A stretch of 64,000 nt of DNA. It comes from RCIO01 sp964629765. Lineage in GTDB: Bacteria > Pseudomonadota > Alphaproteobacteria > Rhizobiales > Rhizobiaceae. The translations under genes were made by a program, and so were the position numbers. The notes beneath the pieces were generated by a model, which did not search any database, had not been told where the DNA came from, and was given only the letters and a program-made list of their open reading frames with translations. Shown here piece by piece: positions 7,998 to 16,548 of the stretch. Location of the stretch: assembly GCA_964629765.1 (NCBI GenBank), contig CAZVTK010000008.1, forward strand, positions 11,394 through 75,393. The letters are read 5' to 3'. How positions within the stretch are numbered: position 1 is the stretch's first letter; every line of letters starts with the position of its first letter.

Positions 7998-8446
7998 ATT
8001 CTACTTTCCTGAGCAGGCAGTTTGCAGCGAACAATTTGAAGAAAACTTCGGGCGGGCTCCAAGTCCCTCATCGGCATCGCGACAAGTTGAACGCCGGATA
8101 TGAGAAGATCATGATCATCCGTCGTTTGGGTGTCAAGCAGTTTGTGCGCTTAGCTAATTTTTGTTCGCAAGGCATGATGTACGGGGCCCGGCCCATGCGT
8201 TTTCATCGGCGCAAACCCGGCAAAAAAGCTCCACGGAAGCCGCAAGCCGTGCGAGCTACGGGATTTGAGCATCGGCTACCGATCGAAACTGCGCAACAGC
8301 GAAATTTCTCGATTTCGCACCGATGTTCGCATTTTTCTTGCCTCCCGCCGCACGCTGTAGGATGAATATTCGCGCGCTCCCGTCGGCGATGCCGCCTGCG
8401 GTGGACACCCCTTCCATCAGTTGCTTGCACGAGGAAATCGCTCGCC
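7998..8446. promoter_or_regulatory. Divergent promoter region between cupin operon and SDR gene
   Basis: About 450 bases without a credible gene separate two divergent units. An open frame at 8036-8365 exists but its translation is rich in Arg, Cys and His without family resemblance. The region is clearly richer in A and T than its surroundings, as expected for promoters, and carries a perfect inverted repeat at 8299-8318. Promoter boxes could not be assigned with confidence. Confidence 0.5.
8299..8318. promoter_or_regulatory. Perfect inverted repeat, candidate operator
   Basis: GCGAAAT and ATTTCGC form seven-base arms around a six-base spacer. The site is 129 bases upstream of the SDR start at 8447 and 300 bases from the cupin start, inside the divergent intergenic region. 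Spacing of about 13 bases between arm centres fits a dimeric helix-turn-helix regulator. Which regulator binds is unknown; the IclR protein encoded at 12221 prefers a different type of box elsewhere in the window. Confidence 0.4.
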
Positions 8447-9220
8447 ATGAGACTTGAAGACAGAGTTGCCATAGTTACTGGCGGCGCGCGTGGTATTGGC
8501 CATGCCATCGCGAACGGTTTGGTCGGCGAAGGCGCCAAGGTTGTTATCGTCGATCTTCGGATCGAGCTGGCGCAAAAGGCCGTTGCCGATATCGAGGCGC
8601 GAGGCGGCCGCGCCCTGGCGATCGAGGCGGACGTCTCCAATCTCGCCGAACTCGACAGGATGGTCGAGAAGACCCTGTCACATTTTTCGAGGCTCGATAT
8701 TCTTTGCAACAATGCGGGGATCGGCGGAGGTGTCGGCGATATATTTGCCTATACGGAGGAGGACTGGGACCGCATCATCTCGGTCAACCTGAAGTCGGCT
8801 TTCTTCGCGTCGCAGAAAGTAGCCCGCGTCATGAAGGATTCGGGCCGCGGGGGCGCCATTCTCAACGTGTCCTCGACGTCGGCCTTTATCGCGTCCAGCC
8901 GCCCGACCGTCCCCTACGATATATCGAAGGCCGGAATTCGCCAGATGACGGTGTCGCTCGCGGCACACCTCGTCGACTATCAGATTCGCGTCAATGCCAT
9001 CGCTCCGGGCACGATCGAGACCGATTTGAGCGTGAAGCCCGGCGACGATCTGGAAGAGCGTCGCCGGCGGCTTGAAAAGCGCGCGCGCGAACGCATTCCC
9101 ATGAAGCGCATCGGCCGGCCCGACGATCTCGCCGGCGCGGCCACGTTCCTGTGTTCGGACGACGCCGCCTACATCACCGGCCAGACGGTGGTGGTGGACG
9201 GGGGCATCCTGCTCGTCTGA
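8447..9220 (+). CDS. Short-chain dehydrogenase/reductase
   Basis: A 257-residue classical SDR with cofactor motif 'TGGARGIG' near residue 11, 'DILCNNAGIGGG' (NNAG), catalytic Ser in 'LNVSSTSAF' and Tyr/Lys in 'VPYDISKAG'. 'RVNAIAPGTIETD' and 'VVVDGGILLV' close the family pattern. Acidic residues after the second strand ('VDLR') suggest NAD(H) rather than NADP(H). The substrate is unknown. It stands alone on the plus strand, facing a hairpin and the convergent dehydrogenase gene. Divergent transcription from the cupin/ABC operon suggests joint control. Confidence 0.9.
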   Translation: MRLEDRVAIVTGGARGIGHAIANGLVGEGAKVVIVDLRIELAQKAVADIEARGGRALAIEADVSNLAELDRMVEKTLSHFSRLDILCNNAGIGGGVGDIFAYTEEDWDRIISVNLKSAFFASQKVARVMKDSGRGGAILNVSSTSAFIASSRPTVPYDISKAGIRQMTVSLAAHLVDYQIRVNAIAPGTIETDLSVKPGDDLEERRRRLEKRARERIPMKRIGRPDDLAGAATFLCSDDAAYITGQTVVVDGGILLV

Positions 9221-9272
9221 CGCGCCTTGCCCGTCGGCCTCCGGCTTCGGAGCACGGGATTATCGCAGATTG

Positions 9273-9332
9273 AGCGGGAGGCGATTTCTGCCTCGATGCC
9301 TTGCATCGAGGCAGCGGCCCGACCCTCCCGCT
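9273..9332. terminator. Nested hairpin between convergent genes
   Basis: An inner perfect 11-base stem (9289-9299 with 9303-9313, three-base loop) lies inside an outer perfect 9-base stem (9273-9281 with 9324-9332). It is 52 bases after the SDR stop and 33 bases before the end of the convergent FAD dehydrogenase gene. There is no T-run on either strand, so it would act as a bidirectional block or 3'-end stabiliser rather than a textbook intrinsic terminator. Confidence 0.6.
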
Positions 9333-9364
9333 CGATCGTCCGTCCCCACTCGACGACGGCCGGG

Positions 9365-11038
9365 TCAGCTCCGCTCGTCGAGCGCCTCCTGCGCGGCGAC
9401 CAGCGCTGAAAGGGCGATCGGCTTGATCGGAACGCGCGGAGCGAAATAGCTCATGTCGTCGATGGTCCCGCCCCGCGCCTCGGCAAGCAGCCTGACGGCA
9501 GCCGGGCCGCAATAACGCCCCTGGCAGCGCCCCATTCCAACGCGCGTCGCGCGTTTCATCGTGCCGACATGGGTCGGATCGGCCTCCATCGAGCGCCGCA
9601 GAACGCCCGCCGTGATTTCCTCGCAGCGGCAGACGATCGTGTCGTCGGCGATCATCGAAGGCGAGCGGGGAGCAGGGCGATAGAGCTTCCACAGGCGCGC
9701 CTGGAACGCACGATGGGACCTGAGCTCGCGACGATCGACCCTGTCGGCGGCAACCTTGCCGTGCCCTGCGGCGGCCGCGGCGGCCCTGCCCGCGATGCGG
9801 CCTTCGACGCGCGCGGCCGGCGCGCCGCCGAGCCCCGCACAGTCGCCGGCGGCAAAGACGTTCGCGACGCTCGTTGCCATTGCCTCGTCGCGCAGGCAGC
9901 GAAGATGCCCGAAAGCCGGATCGTAGCGCATTTCGGCGCCGAGTAGCCGAAGGATCTCGTTCTGCGGCTCGAAACCCTCGTTCATGCACAGCGCATCGAC
10001 GGACACCGCCGTCTCGCGCCCCGTGCCGTCCGCGAAACAGGCGCGAAGGGCGTCGCCGTCCTTTTCCACGCGCTGAAGGCTGGTGCCGAACCGCACCTTG
10101 ACGCCCCCGGCCGCGAGGCTGAACAGCATCGCCAGTCCCTTGACGGCCAGCGCCGGCCCCGCGGTCAGCAGCGCCAGCCCGGCAAGCGGCTGCACAAACG
10201 GCGACCCGGCCGCCTCGGCGACGACGACGACGTCCGCTCCGCCGCGCGCGAGCTCGCTCGCGACCTGAAGGTTCAGGGGGCCGGAGCCGCAGATCGCGAC
10301 CCGCTTTCCCGCAAGGCTGCGATAGCTGCGCCAGAGCGTCTGGGCGGCGCCCGTGGTCATCACGCCCGGCAAGGTCCAGCCGGGCACCATGCGCGGCCGC
10401 TCATAGGCGCCGGTCGCGACGATCAGCGTCCGGGGCCTTGCAACGAGCGCGCCGTCGCCGACGGCGGCCATCAGGATCGGGCCGTCGAACGCACCCCAGA
10501 CCTCGGCGCCCCTGACGATCTCCACACCGGCGGCTTCGGCCCGGCGAAGCAGTTCCGCCCCGTCGGCCTGCTGGTCGTCGAGCGGCCCCTCGCCGGTGGC
10601 CGTCTGCTTGTAGAACTGGCCGCCGCCGACCTTGCGTTCGTCGAGCACGACCACCGAGGCACCGGCCGCGGCCGCCTCGATCGCAGCGCTCAGGCCCCCG
10701 GCCCCGCCGCCGACGATCAGCACGTCGGGCGCGATCCGGCGCGCGGCGCCCGCTTTCGCGGCCGGCCCCTCGCCGAGCGTCGCAAGCGCCGCCTGCTTCG
10801 AGACGGCAAGCCCGTCGCGGACGGTGGTCATGCAGGCGCGCTGGTTCGGCAGCCCGTCCACCGTCACCAGGCAGTCCTGACAGACGCCCATGCCGCAGAA
10901 AATTCCGCGATCGCCCCCCTTCACGGTCTCGCGCAAGGCGCGTTCGCCGGCATCGGCAAGGGCGGCCGCCACGCTCTGGCCGGGACGGGCGGAAACCGGG
11001 CGGCCGTCGAAGCGGAAGGAAATCGTCTCACTTGCCAT
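9365..11038 (-). CDS. 2Fe-2S/FAD dehydrogenase, HcnA-HcnB-like fusion
   Basis: A 557-residue fusion. Residues ~5-90 form a plant-type 2Fe-2S domain with C48, C53, C56 and C69. From ~103 follows an FAD-binding domain ('VLIVGGGAGGLSAAIEAAAA') with a second dinucleotide motif ('VAICGSGPLNLQVA'), and 'NVFAAGDCAGLGGA' near the end of the flavoprotein fold. The C-terminal ~90 residues contain a BFD-type 2Fe-2S site ('CRCEEIT' and 'GRCQGRYCG'). This layout is shared by hydrogen cyanide synthase A/B, opine oxidases and D-hydroxyproline dehydrogenase subunits, which oxidise amines or amino acids. ATG 11038 is preferred over 11044 because GGGGA stands about eight bases before it. It overlaps the upstream gene by 11 bases. 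Confidence 0.85.
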   Translation of the reverse strand: MASETISFRFDGRPVSARPGQSVAAALADAGERALRETVKGGDRGIFCGMGVCQDCLVTVDGLPNQRACMTTVRDGLAVSKQAALATLGEGPAAKAGAARRIAPDVLIVGGGAGGLSAAIEAAAAGASVVVLDERKVGGGQFYKQTATGEGPLDDQQADGAELLRRAEAAGVEIVRGAEVWGAFDGPILMAAVGDGALVARPRTLIVATGAYERPRMVPGWTLPGVMTTGAAQTLWRSYRSLAGKRVAICGSGPLNLQVASELARGGADVVVVAEAAGSPFVQPLAGLALLTAGPALAVKGLAMLFSLAAGGVKVRFGTSLQRVEKDGDALRACFADGTGRETAVSVDALCMNEGFEPQNEILRLLGAEMRYDPAFGHLRCLRDEAMATSVANVFAAGDCAGLGGAPAARVEGRIAGRAAAAAAGHGKVAADRVDRRELRSHRAFQARLWKLYRPAPRSPSMIADDTIVCRCEEITAGVLRRSMEADPTHVGTMKRATRVGMGRCQGRYCGPAAVRLLAEARGGTIDDMSYFAPRVPIKPIALSALVAAQEALDERS

Positions 11039-11969
11039 CGGCATCCCCGTAGAGCCGGTCGCGGAAGGCGACGAGCGCCGCGACGGCGCGCACGCGCCAG
11101 GCGGCGCGCGAGGGCAGCGCGTCGAGCGGCAAGGCCCGGCGGCGTTGCTCGTCCACCGCGCCGACGAGCGCGTCGCTCCAGGCCGCATTGGTTTCGCCGC
11201 GCTCCTCGCCCATCGCCTTGTAGGCAGGGCCCATTCGGGCGGCATGGGCACGGATGCCCCCCGGCGTGTTGAGCTCCGCGGTCTCGAAAGGCCCGGACAG
11301 CGCCCATCGCGGCCCGAGGCCGAGCCGCATCACCGCCTCGACGCCGGCGACATCGACGATCCCGTCCCCCACCAGGCGATAGGCTTCGCGCAGGACCGCG
11401 CCCTGGAGCCGGTTGAGCACGAAGCCCTCGATCTCCCGCGAGAGGGCCACGGCCTCGAAACCGGCTTCGGCAAAGCACGCACGCGCCTTCGACAGGGTGT
11501 TGGCGGAGGTGCCCGGCGCCGGGACGAGCTCGATCAGCCGCAGGACGGATGGCGGGTTGACGGGATGGGCGACCAGGCACCGGCGCTGGGCCTCGTGGTC
11601 GGTCACGATGCGCGACATCGGGATCGCGGAGGATGCCGTGGCAAGCACCGTATCGTGGCCTGCCCCGGCCAGCAGGCCGGCGAAGATCTCCCGTTTGAGC
11701 TCCAGCCTTTCGGGGCCGCATTCGATGACGAGGTCGGCGGAACCCAGTGCCGGGGCGGCGTCCGGGAGGATGACGACGGAGCCGCCGCGATTGTTCCGAA
11801 GGCCCGCGGCCTCGATCGCCGCGAGCTGCGCCGCAATTCCGGCCTGCGCCGCCGCGCGGCGCGTTTCGTCGGGTTCGGCGAGCGCGACGGCATGCCCGCG
11901 GTCGCTGAAAGCCGCGGCGAAGGACAGGCCGATGGACCCCGCGCCGAGGAAAACGACATTGCGTACCAA
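11028..11969 (-). CDS. 3-hydroxyacyl-CoA dehydrogenase family protein
   Basis: A 313-residue NAD-dependent dehydrogenase. The N-terminal 'NVVFLGAGSIGLSFAAAFSDRGHAVALAEPD' is the Rossmann motif with the Asp that selects NAD. 'ATASSAIPMSRI' and 'CLVAHPVNPP' contain the catalytic Ser and His region; the C-terminal helical domain has 'EIEGFVLNRLQGAVLREAYRLV'. Size and the 'AHPVNPP' motif fit lambda-crystallin, L-carnitine dehydrogenase or hydroxy-acid dehydrogenases rather than fatty-acid oxidation. An ATG at 11987 is in frame, but an AAGGAGGA ribosome site lies inside its first codons, six bases before TTG 11969, so TTG is chosen. It is the first gene of an operon with the FAD dehydrogenase. Confidence 0.85.
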   Translation of the reverse strand: MVRNVVFLGAGSIGLSFAAAFSDRGHAVALAEPDETRRAAAQAGIAAQLAAIEAAGLRNNRGGSVVILPDAAPALGSADLVIECGPERLELKREIFAGLLAGAGHDTVLATASSAIPMSRIVTDHEAQRRCLVAHPVNPPSVLRLIELVPAPGTSANTLSKARACFAEAGFEAVALSREIEGFVLNRLQGAVLREAYRLVGDGIVDVAGVEAVMRLGLGPRWALSGPFETAELNTPGGIRAHAARMGPAYKAMGEERGETNAAWSDALVGAVDEQRRRALPLDALPSRAAWRVRAVAALVAFRDRLYGDADGK

Positions 11970-12004
11970 AACTTCCTCCTTACCCATGTCGGGCACTCGC
12001 GCAG

Positions 12005-12034
12005 GTTCACATAACGAACAGTTGTACGCAACTG
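12005..12034. promoter_or_regulatory. IclR-type operator candidate (two adjacent palindromes)
   Basis: GTTC-N7-GAAC occupies 12005-12019, immediately followed by CAGTTG-N4-CAACTG at 12019-12034. The site lies 36 bases upstream of the dehydrogenase start on the minus strand and about 190 bases upstream of the IclR gene. The first 15-mer resembles the boxes at 16251 and 23760. PcaR/PobR-type IclR proteins are known to bind 15-base GTTCG...CGCAC-like sequences in tandem. Assignment to the adjacent IclR regulator is inference. Confidence 0.5.
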
Positions 12035-12220
12035 GATCATGAGGAATGGCGGAGCAAAAGCAGGGCCTGCGGGGTGGGGACCGAACGTCGGCTCCCCGCC
12101 GCGGAACTTGCGGAACGCCGCTCCGCGGCTGCGCCCACGCGCACGGAATCGAGCGGGATGGCAGTTGCTGCTGAATCGGCGATATGCTTAGTGATGACGC
12201 GCCGTGCAGGGAGAGAAACT

Positions 12221-13030
12221 TTGCCCAGAAGATCGAAATCAAGCGAAGAGGCCCAGAAGCCTGCCACGCTTGAAGCGAATCGCGACTATGTATCGTCTTT
12301 CGCGCGCGGACTTGAAGTCATTCGGGCCTTTACCCGGACGAGGCCGAGGATGACGCTGAGCGCCGTTGCTGAAGAAGCTGGAATGAACCGCGCTGCTGCG
12401 CGCCGGTTCCTGCTGACACTGGTCGAGGATGGTTACGCTTCTGTTGACGGCAAGATTTTCAGCCTCAAGCCCAAGATACTCGAACTTGGCTTCTCGGCGC
12501 TTGCTGCATTGAGTCTGACGGAGGTTGTTCAGCCAATTCTCGACGATCTGGCGGAGAAGCTGCAAGAATCGTGTTTCTGCGTCGTCCTGGACGGCGACTC
12601 GTCCGTCTACATAGCCGCGGCCAAGCCGCGCCGCGTCGTCAACATATCCATTGAACTTGGCAGCCGGGCGCCAGCTTATTGCATGTCTTCAGGTCGCATT
12701 CTGCTGTCCAGCCTGAGCCCGGAAGAACTCGACTCCGTATTGAGCAAGGCAAAGCTTGATCGGCTTACAGAAAATACGATCACCTCCAAGCAAAAGCTGC
12801 GTAATATAATTCGTGAATCGCGAATAAAAGGCTACTCTCTGGTAGATCAAGAGTATGAGATGGGGCTCAGATCCATATCCGTACCGATATACAATACAAA
12901 CAGATCGATCATTGCGGCATTGAACGTCGCCTGCCCGAGCGCCCGGTATACAATCGAGGCCATGATGGAGAATATCCTGCCGTTCCTGCTGGAGAGCTCC
13001 AGCAGGATCACGCTGTCCCTATCGCACTAG
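12221..13030 (+). CDS. IclR-family transcriptional regulator (PcaR/PobR-like)
   Basis: A 269-residue regulator. The winged helix-turn-helix begins at about residue 25 with 'FARGLEVIRAFTRTRPRMTL' and 'AEEAGMNRAAARRFLLTL', the hallmark of the PcaR/PcaU/PobR subgroup. The effector domain follows, with 'MSSGRILLSSLSPEELD' and 'EYEMGLRSISVPIYN'. These regulators respond to aromatic or carboxylic acids. The frame is open up to 12074, but TTG 12221 has GGGAGAG about five bases before it and gives the normal IclR length; ATG 12158 and 12194 lack such a site. It is divergent from the dehydrogenase operon and is the most likely controller of the catabolic region. Confidence 0.88.
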   Translation: MPRRSKSSEEAQKPATLEANRDYVSSFARGLEVIRAFTRTRPRMTLSAVAEEAGMNRAAARRFLLTLVEDGYASVDGKIFSLKPKILELGFSALAALSLTEVVQPILDDLAEKLQESCFCVVLDGDSSVYIAAAKPRRVVNISIELGSRAPAYCMSSGRILLSSLSPEELDSVLSKAKLDRLTENTITSKQKLRNIIRESRIKGYSLVDQEYEMGLRSISVPIYNTNRSIIAALNVACPSARYTIEAMMENILPFLLESSSRITLSLSH

Positions 13031-13070
13031 AATTGGCCCGTCGGATCCCCCCGATGGCTCCCGGCCTTTT

Positions 13071-14522
13071 CTAGAGCAGATCGCCGATGCAGGTGTATTT
13101 CGTCTCCAGATAGTCGTCGATGCCCTGCCAGGATCCTTCCTTGCCCAGGCCGGACTCCTTCAGGCCGCCGAACGGAACCTCCGGCATGACGATCAGCACC
13201 TCGTTGATGCCGATCAGGCCGTATTCGAGCTTCTCCTGAAGCCGGAACGTGCGGCCGATGTCGCGCGTATAGGCATAGGCGGCAAGCCCGTATTCGGTGT
13301 CGTTGGCCGCCGCGATGGCCTCGTCCTCGGTCTCGAAACGATAGACGGGCGCGACGGGGCCGAAGATTTCCTCCGTCGAGACGCGCATGTCGCGGGTCGC
13401 GCCGGAAAGGATCGTCGGCTGGAAGAACAGCCCTCCCCGCTCGTGGCGTCTGCCGCCGGTCGCGACCGTGGCGCCCTTTTCGACGGCGTCCCCGATCAGC
13501 TCCTCCATCTTCTCCATGGCGGCCGCATCGATCATCGGCCCCTGCTCGGCTCCCGCCTCGAAGCCCGGCGCGACGTTCAGCTTCGCGACCCGCTCGGAAA
13601 AGCGCCCGACGAAGCGGTCGTAGATGCCGGCCTGAACGAAGAGGCGGTTCGTGCAGATGCAGGTCTGGCCGGCATTGCGGAACTTGGCGACCAGCGCGCC
13701 GTCCACGGCCTTGTCGAGATTGGCGTCGTCGAAGACGATGAAGGGGGCATTGCCGCCGAGCTCCATCGAGACGCGCTTGATCGTGCCGGCCGCTTCGCGA
13801 AGCAACTGCTTTCCGATCGCGGTCGAGCCCGTGAAGGTGATCTTCTTCACCAGCGGATTGGCGGTAAGCTCGCCGCCGATCTCGCGGGCCGAGCCCGTCA
13901 GCACGTTGACCACGCCCTTCGGGAAACCCGCCTGTTCGGCAAGCAGCCCCCATACGAGGCCCGACAAGGGCGTGGCCGTCGCCGGCTTCACGACGACGGT
14001 GCAGCCGGCGGCGAGCGCCGGCCCGAGCTTGCGGGCGAGCATCGACGAGGGAAAGTTCCAAGGCGTGATGGCGGCCACGACGCCGACCGGATGGCGCGTG
14101 GTCATCAGCTTGCGGCCCTTGATCGGCGAAGGGATGACGGCGCCATCCGCGCGCCGCGCCTCCTCGGCGAACCACAGCACATAGCTGGCGGACGAGGCCA
14201 CCTCGGCGCGCGCCTCGGCCAGCGGCTTGCCCTGCTCGGCGGTCAGGAGGGCCGCGAGCCCGTCCAGATTGTCCATGATCGCCTGATGCAGCTTGCGCAT
14301 CAGGCCCACGCGTTCGTTGAGCGCCATGCCTGCGAAGGCCGGGAACGCCTTGTGCGCGGCCTCGATGGCGCGGCGCGTCTCGGCCGCGCCCGCATTCGGG
14401 ACCGTGGCGATGACCTTGCCGCTGGCCGGGTCGGTCACGTCGATCGTCTTGCCCGAATCCGCGCCGACCCACTGGCCGTCGATGAGGAGCCGTTCGCGAA
14501 CCAGATGGGAATATTCAACCAC
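13071..14522 (-). CDS. gabD: NAD(P)-dependent aldehyde dehydrogenase, succinate-semialdehyde type
   Basis: A 483-residue aldehyde dehydrogenase of the GabD group. Catalytic residues are visible: Asn in 'TPWNFPSSM' (~155), Glu254 in 'VSMELGGNAPFIV' and the nucleophile Cys288 in 'FRNAGQTCICTNRLFVQ'. The pair Cys-Ile-Cys is typical of redox-sensitive GabD enzymes. The C-terminal 'ELGLIGINE'-like stretch ('LEYGLIGINEVLI') also matches GabD. It should oxidise succinic semialdehyde or a related dicarboxylic semialdehyde (for example glutarate or 2-oxoglutarate semialdehyde) to the acid. It follows an aminotransferase gene on the same strand, a natural pair: amine to aldehyde, then to acid. Confidence 0.87.
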   Translation of the reverse strand: MVEYSHLVRERLLIDGQWVGADSGKTIDVTDPASGKVIATVPNAGAAETRRAIEAAHKAFPAFAGMALNERVGLMRKLHQAIMDNLDGLAALLTAEQGKPLAEARAEVASSASYVLWFAEEARRADGAVIPSPIKGRKLMTTRHPVGVVAAITPWNFPSSMLARKLGPALAAGCTVVVKPATATPLSGLVWGLLAEQAGFPKGVVNVLTGSAREIGGELTANPLVKKITFTGSTAIGKQLLREAAGTIKRVSMELGGNAPFIVFDDANLDKAVDGALVAKFRNAGQTCICTNRLFVQAGIYDRFVGRFSERVAKLNVAPGFEAGAEQGPMIDAAAMEKMEELIGDAVEKGATVATGGRRHERGGLFFQPTILSGATRDMRVSTEEIFGPVAPVYRFETEDEAIAAANDTEYGLAAYAYTRDIGRTFRLQEKLEYGLIGINEVLIVMPEVPFGGLKESGLGKEGSWQGIDDYLETKYTCIGDLL

Positions 14523-14641
14523 TCTTGCCTCCGGAAGACTTATGCGCAGGCGATCCCGACGCTGGGGTCAGGACCGGCGATGACGGGATGGAGGACGCAT
14601 CGAAGGATGCCGCCCTCCCGTTTCTCATACGCGCCTGGGAC

Positions 14642-16033
14642 TCATGCGCCCCCGCCCAGCACTTCGTGGACGGCGTCCCGGAACGCATGGACAAGGCTGT
14701 CGACCTCGGCGCGGGTGATGCAGAGCGGCGGTGCAAATCCGACGATATCGCCTTCCGGCAGTGCACGGGCGAGCACGCCGCGGCGCAGCATGGCGGCGAC
14801 GATCTTCGGGCTCGTGCTCATGACCGGCTGGTAGAATTCGCGCTTGGCCGGATCGGCCATGAACTCGACCGCCGCCAGCAGACCTTCGCCGCGCACCTCC
14901 GCGACATTGGCGTGGGTGCCCACGGCCTCCTTCAGCGTCTCCAGCAGATAGGGCCCGACGTCGGCGGCATTCTGGACGAGGCGCATGTCGTCGACGAGCT
15001 TCAGCGTCGCGATGCCGGCAGCGGCGCCGATCGGATGGGCCGAATAGGTCCAGCCATGGGCGAGCGCCCCGAAATCGTCCGAACCCTGCATCAGCACGTC
15101 GAAGACGCGCTGCGAGATGATCGACCCCGAAAGCGGCGCATAGGCGCTGGTCAGCCCCTTGGCGATGGTCATGAAGTCGGGCTTCATCCCGTAATGGGTC
15201 GAGCCGAACATCGACCCCGTGCGGCCGAAGCCGGTGACGACCTCGTCGGCGACCAGCAGGATGTCGTAGCGGTCGAGAACCTCCTGAACCTTCGCCCAGT
15301 AGCCCTCCGGCGGCGGTATGATGCCGCCCGTGCCCATGATCGGCTCGCCGATGAAGCCGGCGATCGTCTCGGGGCCTTCCGCCTCGATCAACGCGACGAG
15401 GCGCTTGACGAGCCAGTCGGTGAATTCCGCCTCGGTCATGCCGGCATCGGGCCGGCGCAGGAAGTAAGGCGCATCGGTGTGCAGGAACCCGTCGAGCGGC
15501 AGGTTGAAGCGGGCGTGGTAGGACGCGAGCCCCGTCATCGAGCCCGAGACGAGGCCCGAGCCGTGATAGGCGCGCCAGCGGCTGATGATCTTGCGCTTTT
15601 CGGGGCGCCCCAGTAGGTTGTTGTAGTGCCAGATCAGCTTGACGTTGGTCTCGTTGGCATCAGACCCCGAGAGGCCGAAATAGACGCGCGACATGTGTCT
15701 GGGCGCACGGTCCATGACCATCTTTGCGAGGCGGATCGCCGGCTCGTTGCCGTGGCCCGCGAAGGCGTGGAAATAGGCCAGCGTCCTCGCCTGCTCGGCG
15801 ATGGCGTCGGCGATTTCCTGGCGGCCGTAGCCGACATTGACGCAGTAGAGCGCGGCGAACCCGTCGAGGAAGCGGTTGCCGTCGCGGTCGGTGACATAAA
15901 CCCCCTGCCCGCCGCTGATGATGCGGCCGGGCACGTCGCCGCGCGCATGGTTGGCCGTATGCGTGGTGGGGTGAAGGAGGAAGGCCCGGTCCCACGCGGC
16001 CAGTTCGTCGTTGATGAGGTTGTCGTGCATCAT
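14642..16033 (-). CDS. Class III aminotransferase (omega-amino acid:pyruvate type)
   Basis: A 463-residue PLP enzyme. 'FAALYCVNVGYGRQEIADAI' and 'YFGLSGSDANETNVKLI' are fold-type I class III motifs, 'VADEVVTGFGRTG' holds the PLP-ring Asp263, and Lys292 in 'TIAKGLTSAYAPLSG' forms the Schiff base. 'WRAYHGSG' carries the Tyr-His stacking residues. Length and motifs fit omega-amino acid or diamine aminotransferases that pass an amino group to pyruvate. The start could be either of two adjacent ATG codons. The gene lies 119 bp upstream of the GabD-like gene in the same direction, so its aldehyde product is probably oxidised by that enzyme. Confidence 0.88.
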   Translation of the reverse strand: MMHDNLINDELAAWDRAFLLHPTTHTANHARGDVPGRIISGGQGVYVTDRDGNRFLDGFAALYCVNVGYGRQEIADAIAEQARTLAYFHAFAGHGNEPAIRLAKMVMDRAPRHMSRVYFGLSGSDANETNVKLIWHYNNLLGRPEKRKIISRWRAYHGSGLVSGSMTGLASYHARFNLPLDGFLHTDAPYFLRRPDAGMTEAEFTDWLVKRLVALIEAEGPETIAGFIGEPIMGTGGIIPPPEGYWAKVQEVLDRYDILLVADEVVTGFGRTGSMFGSTHYGMKPDFMTIAKGLTSAYAPLSGSIISQRVFDVLMQGSDDFGALAHGWTYSAHPIGAAAGIATLKLVDDMRLVQNAADVGPYLLETLKEAVGTHANVAEVRGEGLLAAVEFMADPAKREFYQPVMSTSPKIVAAMLRRGVLARALPEGDIVGFAPPLCITRAEVDSLVHAFRDAVHEVLGGGA

Positions 16034-16548
16034 ATGCCGCGCTCCGGCCGCATGTTGGAGATGAATTCGGGGACGCCCGCCTGCCCGGGCGGCGTCTTTA
16101 CGAGGGCAACCGTTACGGACAACGCGCGCACCCTGTGAGCCAGCGCATGCTTCGTCATCGTATGGCTGATCGCGATGTGGGTGTCATTGGCCTTCCAACC
16201 CTTTTCATCGCCGACGCGCCGCCTTCGGTTTGTTCGCATGGTGAGAAATTGTTCGATATCGTAACATGCGTTTTCCCGAGCCGAAAGAGCCCGGGCGCAT
16301 GAATCGGAGCGATCGAAAGGACTTGCATCGGCCTCGACACCCATGTCGGATCGCCCTGAATGCCGCCGGGCCGGGCCGCTTCAAGGCACTGCGGCGCTGC
16401 GGGGACCGGGGGATCGGAAGTCCCGTCCGCGGGGCATGGCGAACTGCCGGCTGCCACGGCGTGCAATGCGGCGGCTCTGGATTTCTCGAACAAATGTAAC
16501 TATTGCGAACACACGGTAACGACCGACAGCGACAGGAAGAACGCCCGC
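16034..16548. promoter_or_regulatory. Divergent promoter region, aminotransferase / Old Yellow Enzyme
   Basis: A 515-base stretch separates two divergent genes. Open frames run through it but match nothing and carry no ribosome sites. The middle part (about 16220-16270) is locally AT-richer and contains TTGTTCG twice, 20 bases apart, and the box at 16251. Near 16490-16515 a second AT-rich patch lies directly upstream of the plus-strand gene. No terminator or RNA gene was recognised. Confidence 0.45.
16251..16265. promoter_or_regulatory. IclR/PcaR-like 15-bp box
   Basis: GTTCGATATCGTAAC is a near-palindrome of 15 bases. It shares GTTCGATA and the spaced CG with the 15-base site reported for Pseudomonas PcaR (GTTCGATAATCGCAC, as I recall it). 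It also resembles the boxes at 12005-12019 and 23760-23774. It lies 218 bases upstream of the aminotransferase start and 284 bases from the divergent flavoenzyme. Only sequence resemblance supports it. Confidence 0.45.

Noticed and set aside
8036..8365. 109-codon plus-strand frame in the cupin-SDR gap
   Set aside because: No ribosome site, no family, unusual composition; the region behaves like a divergent promoter.
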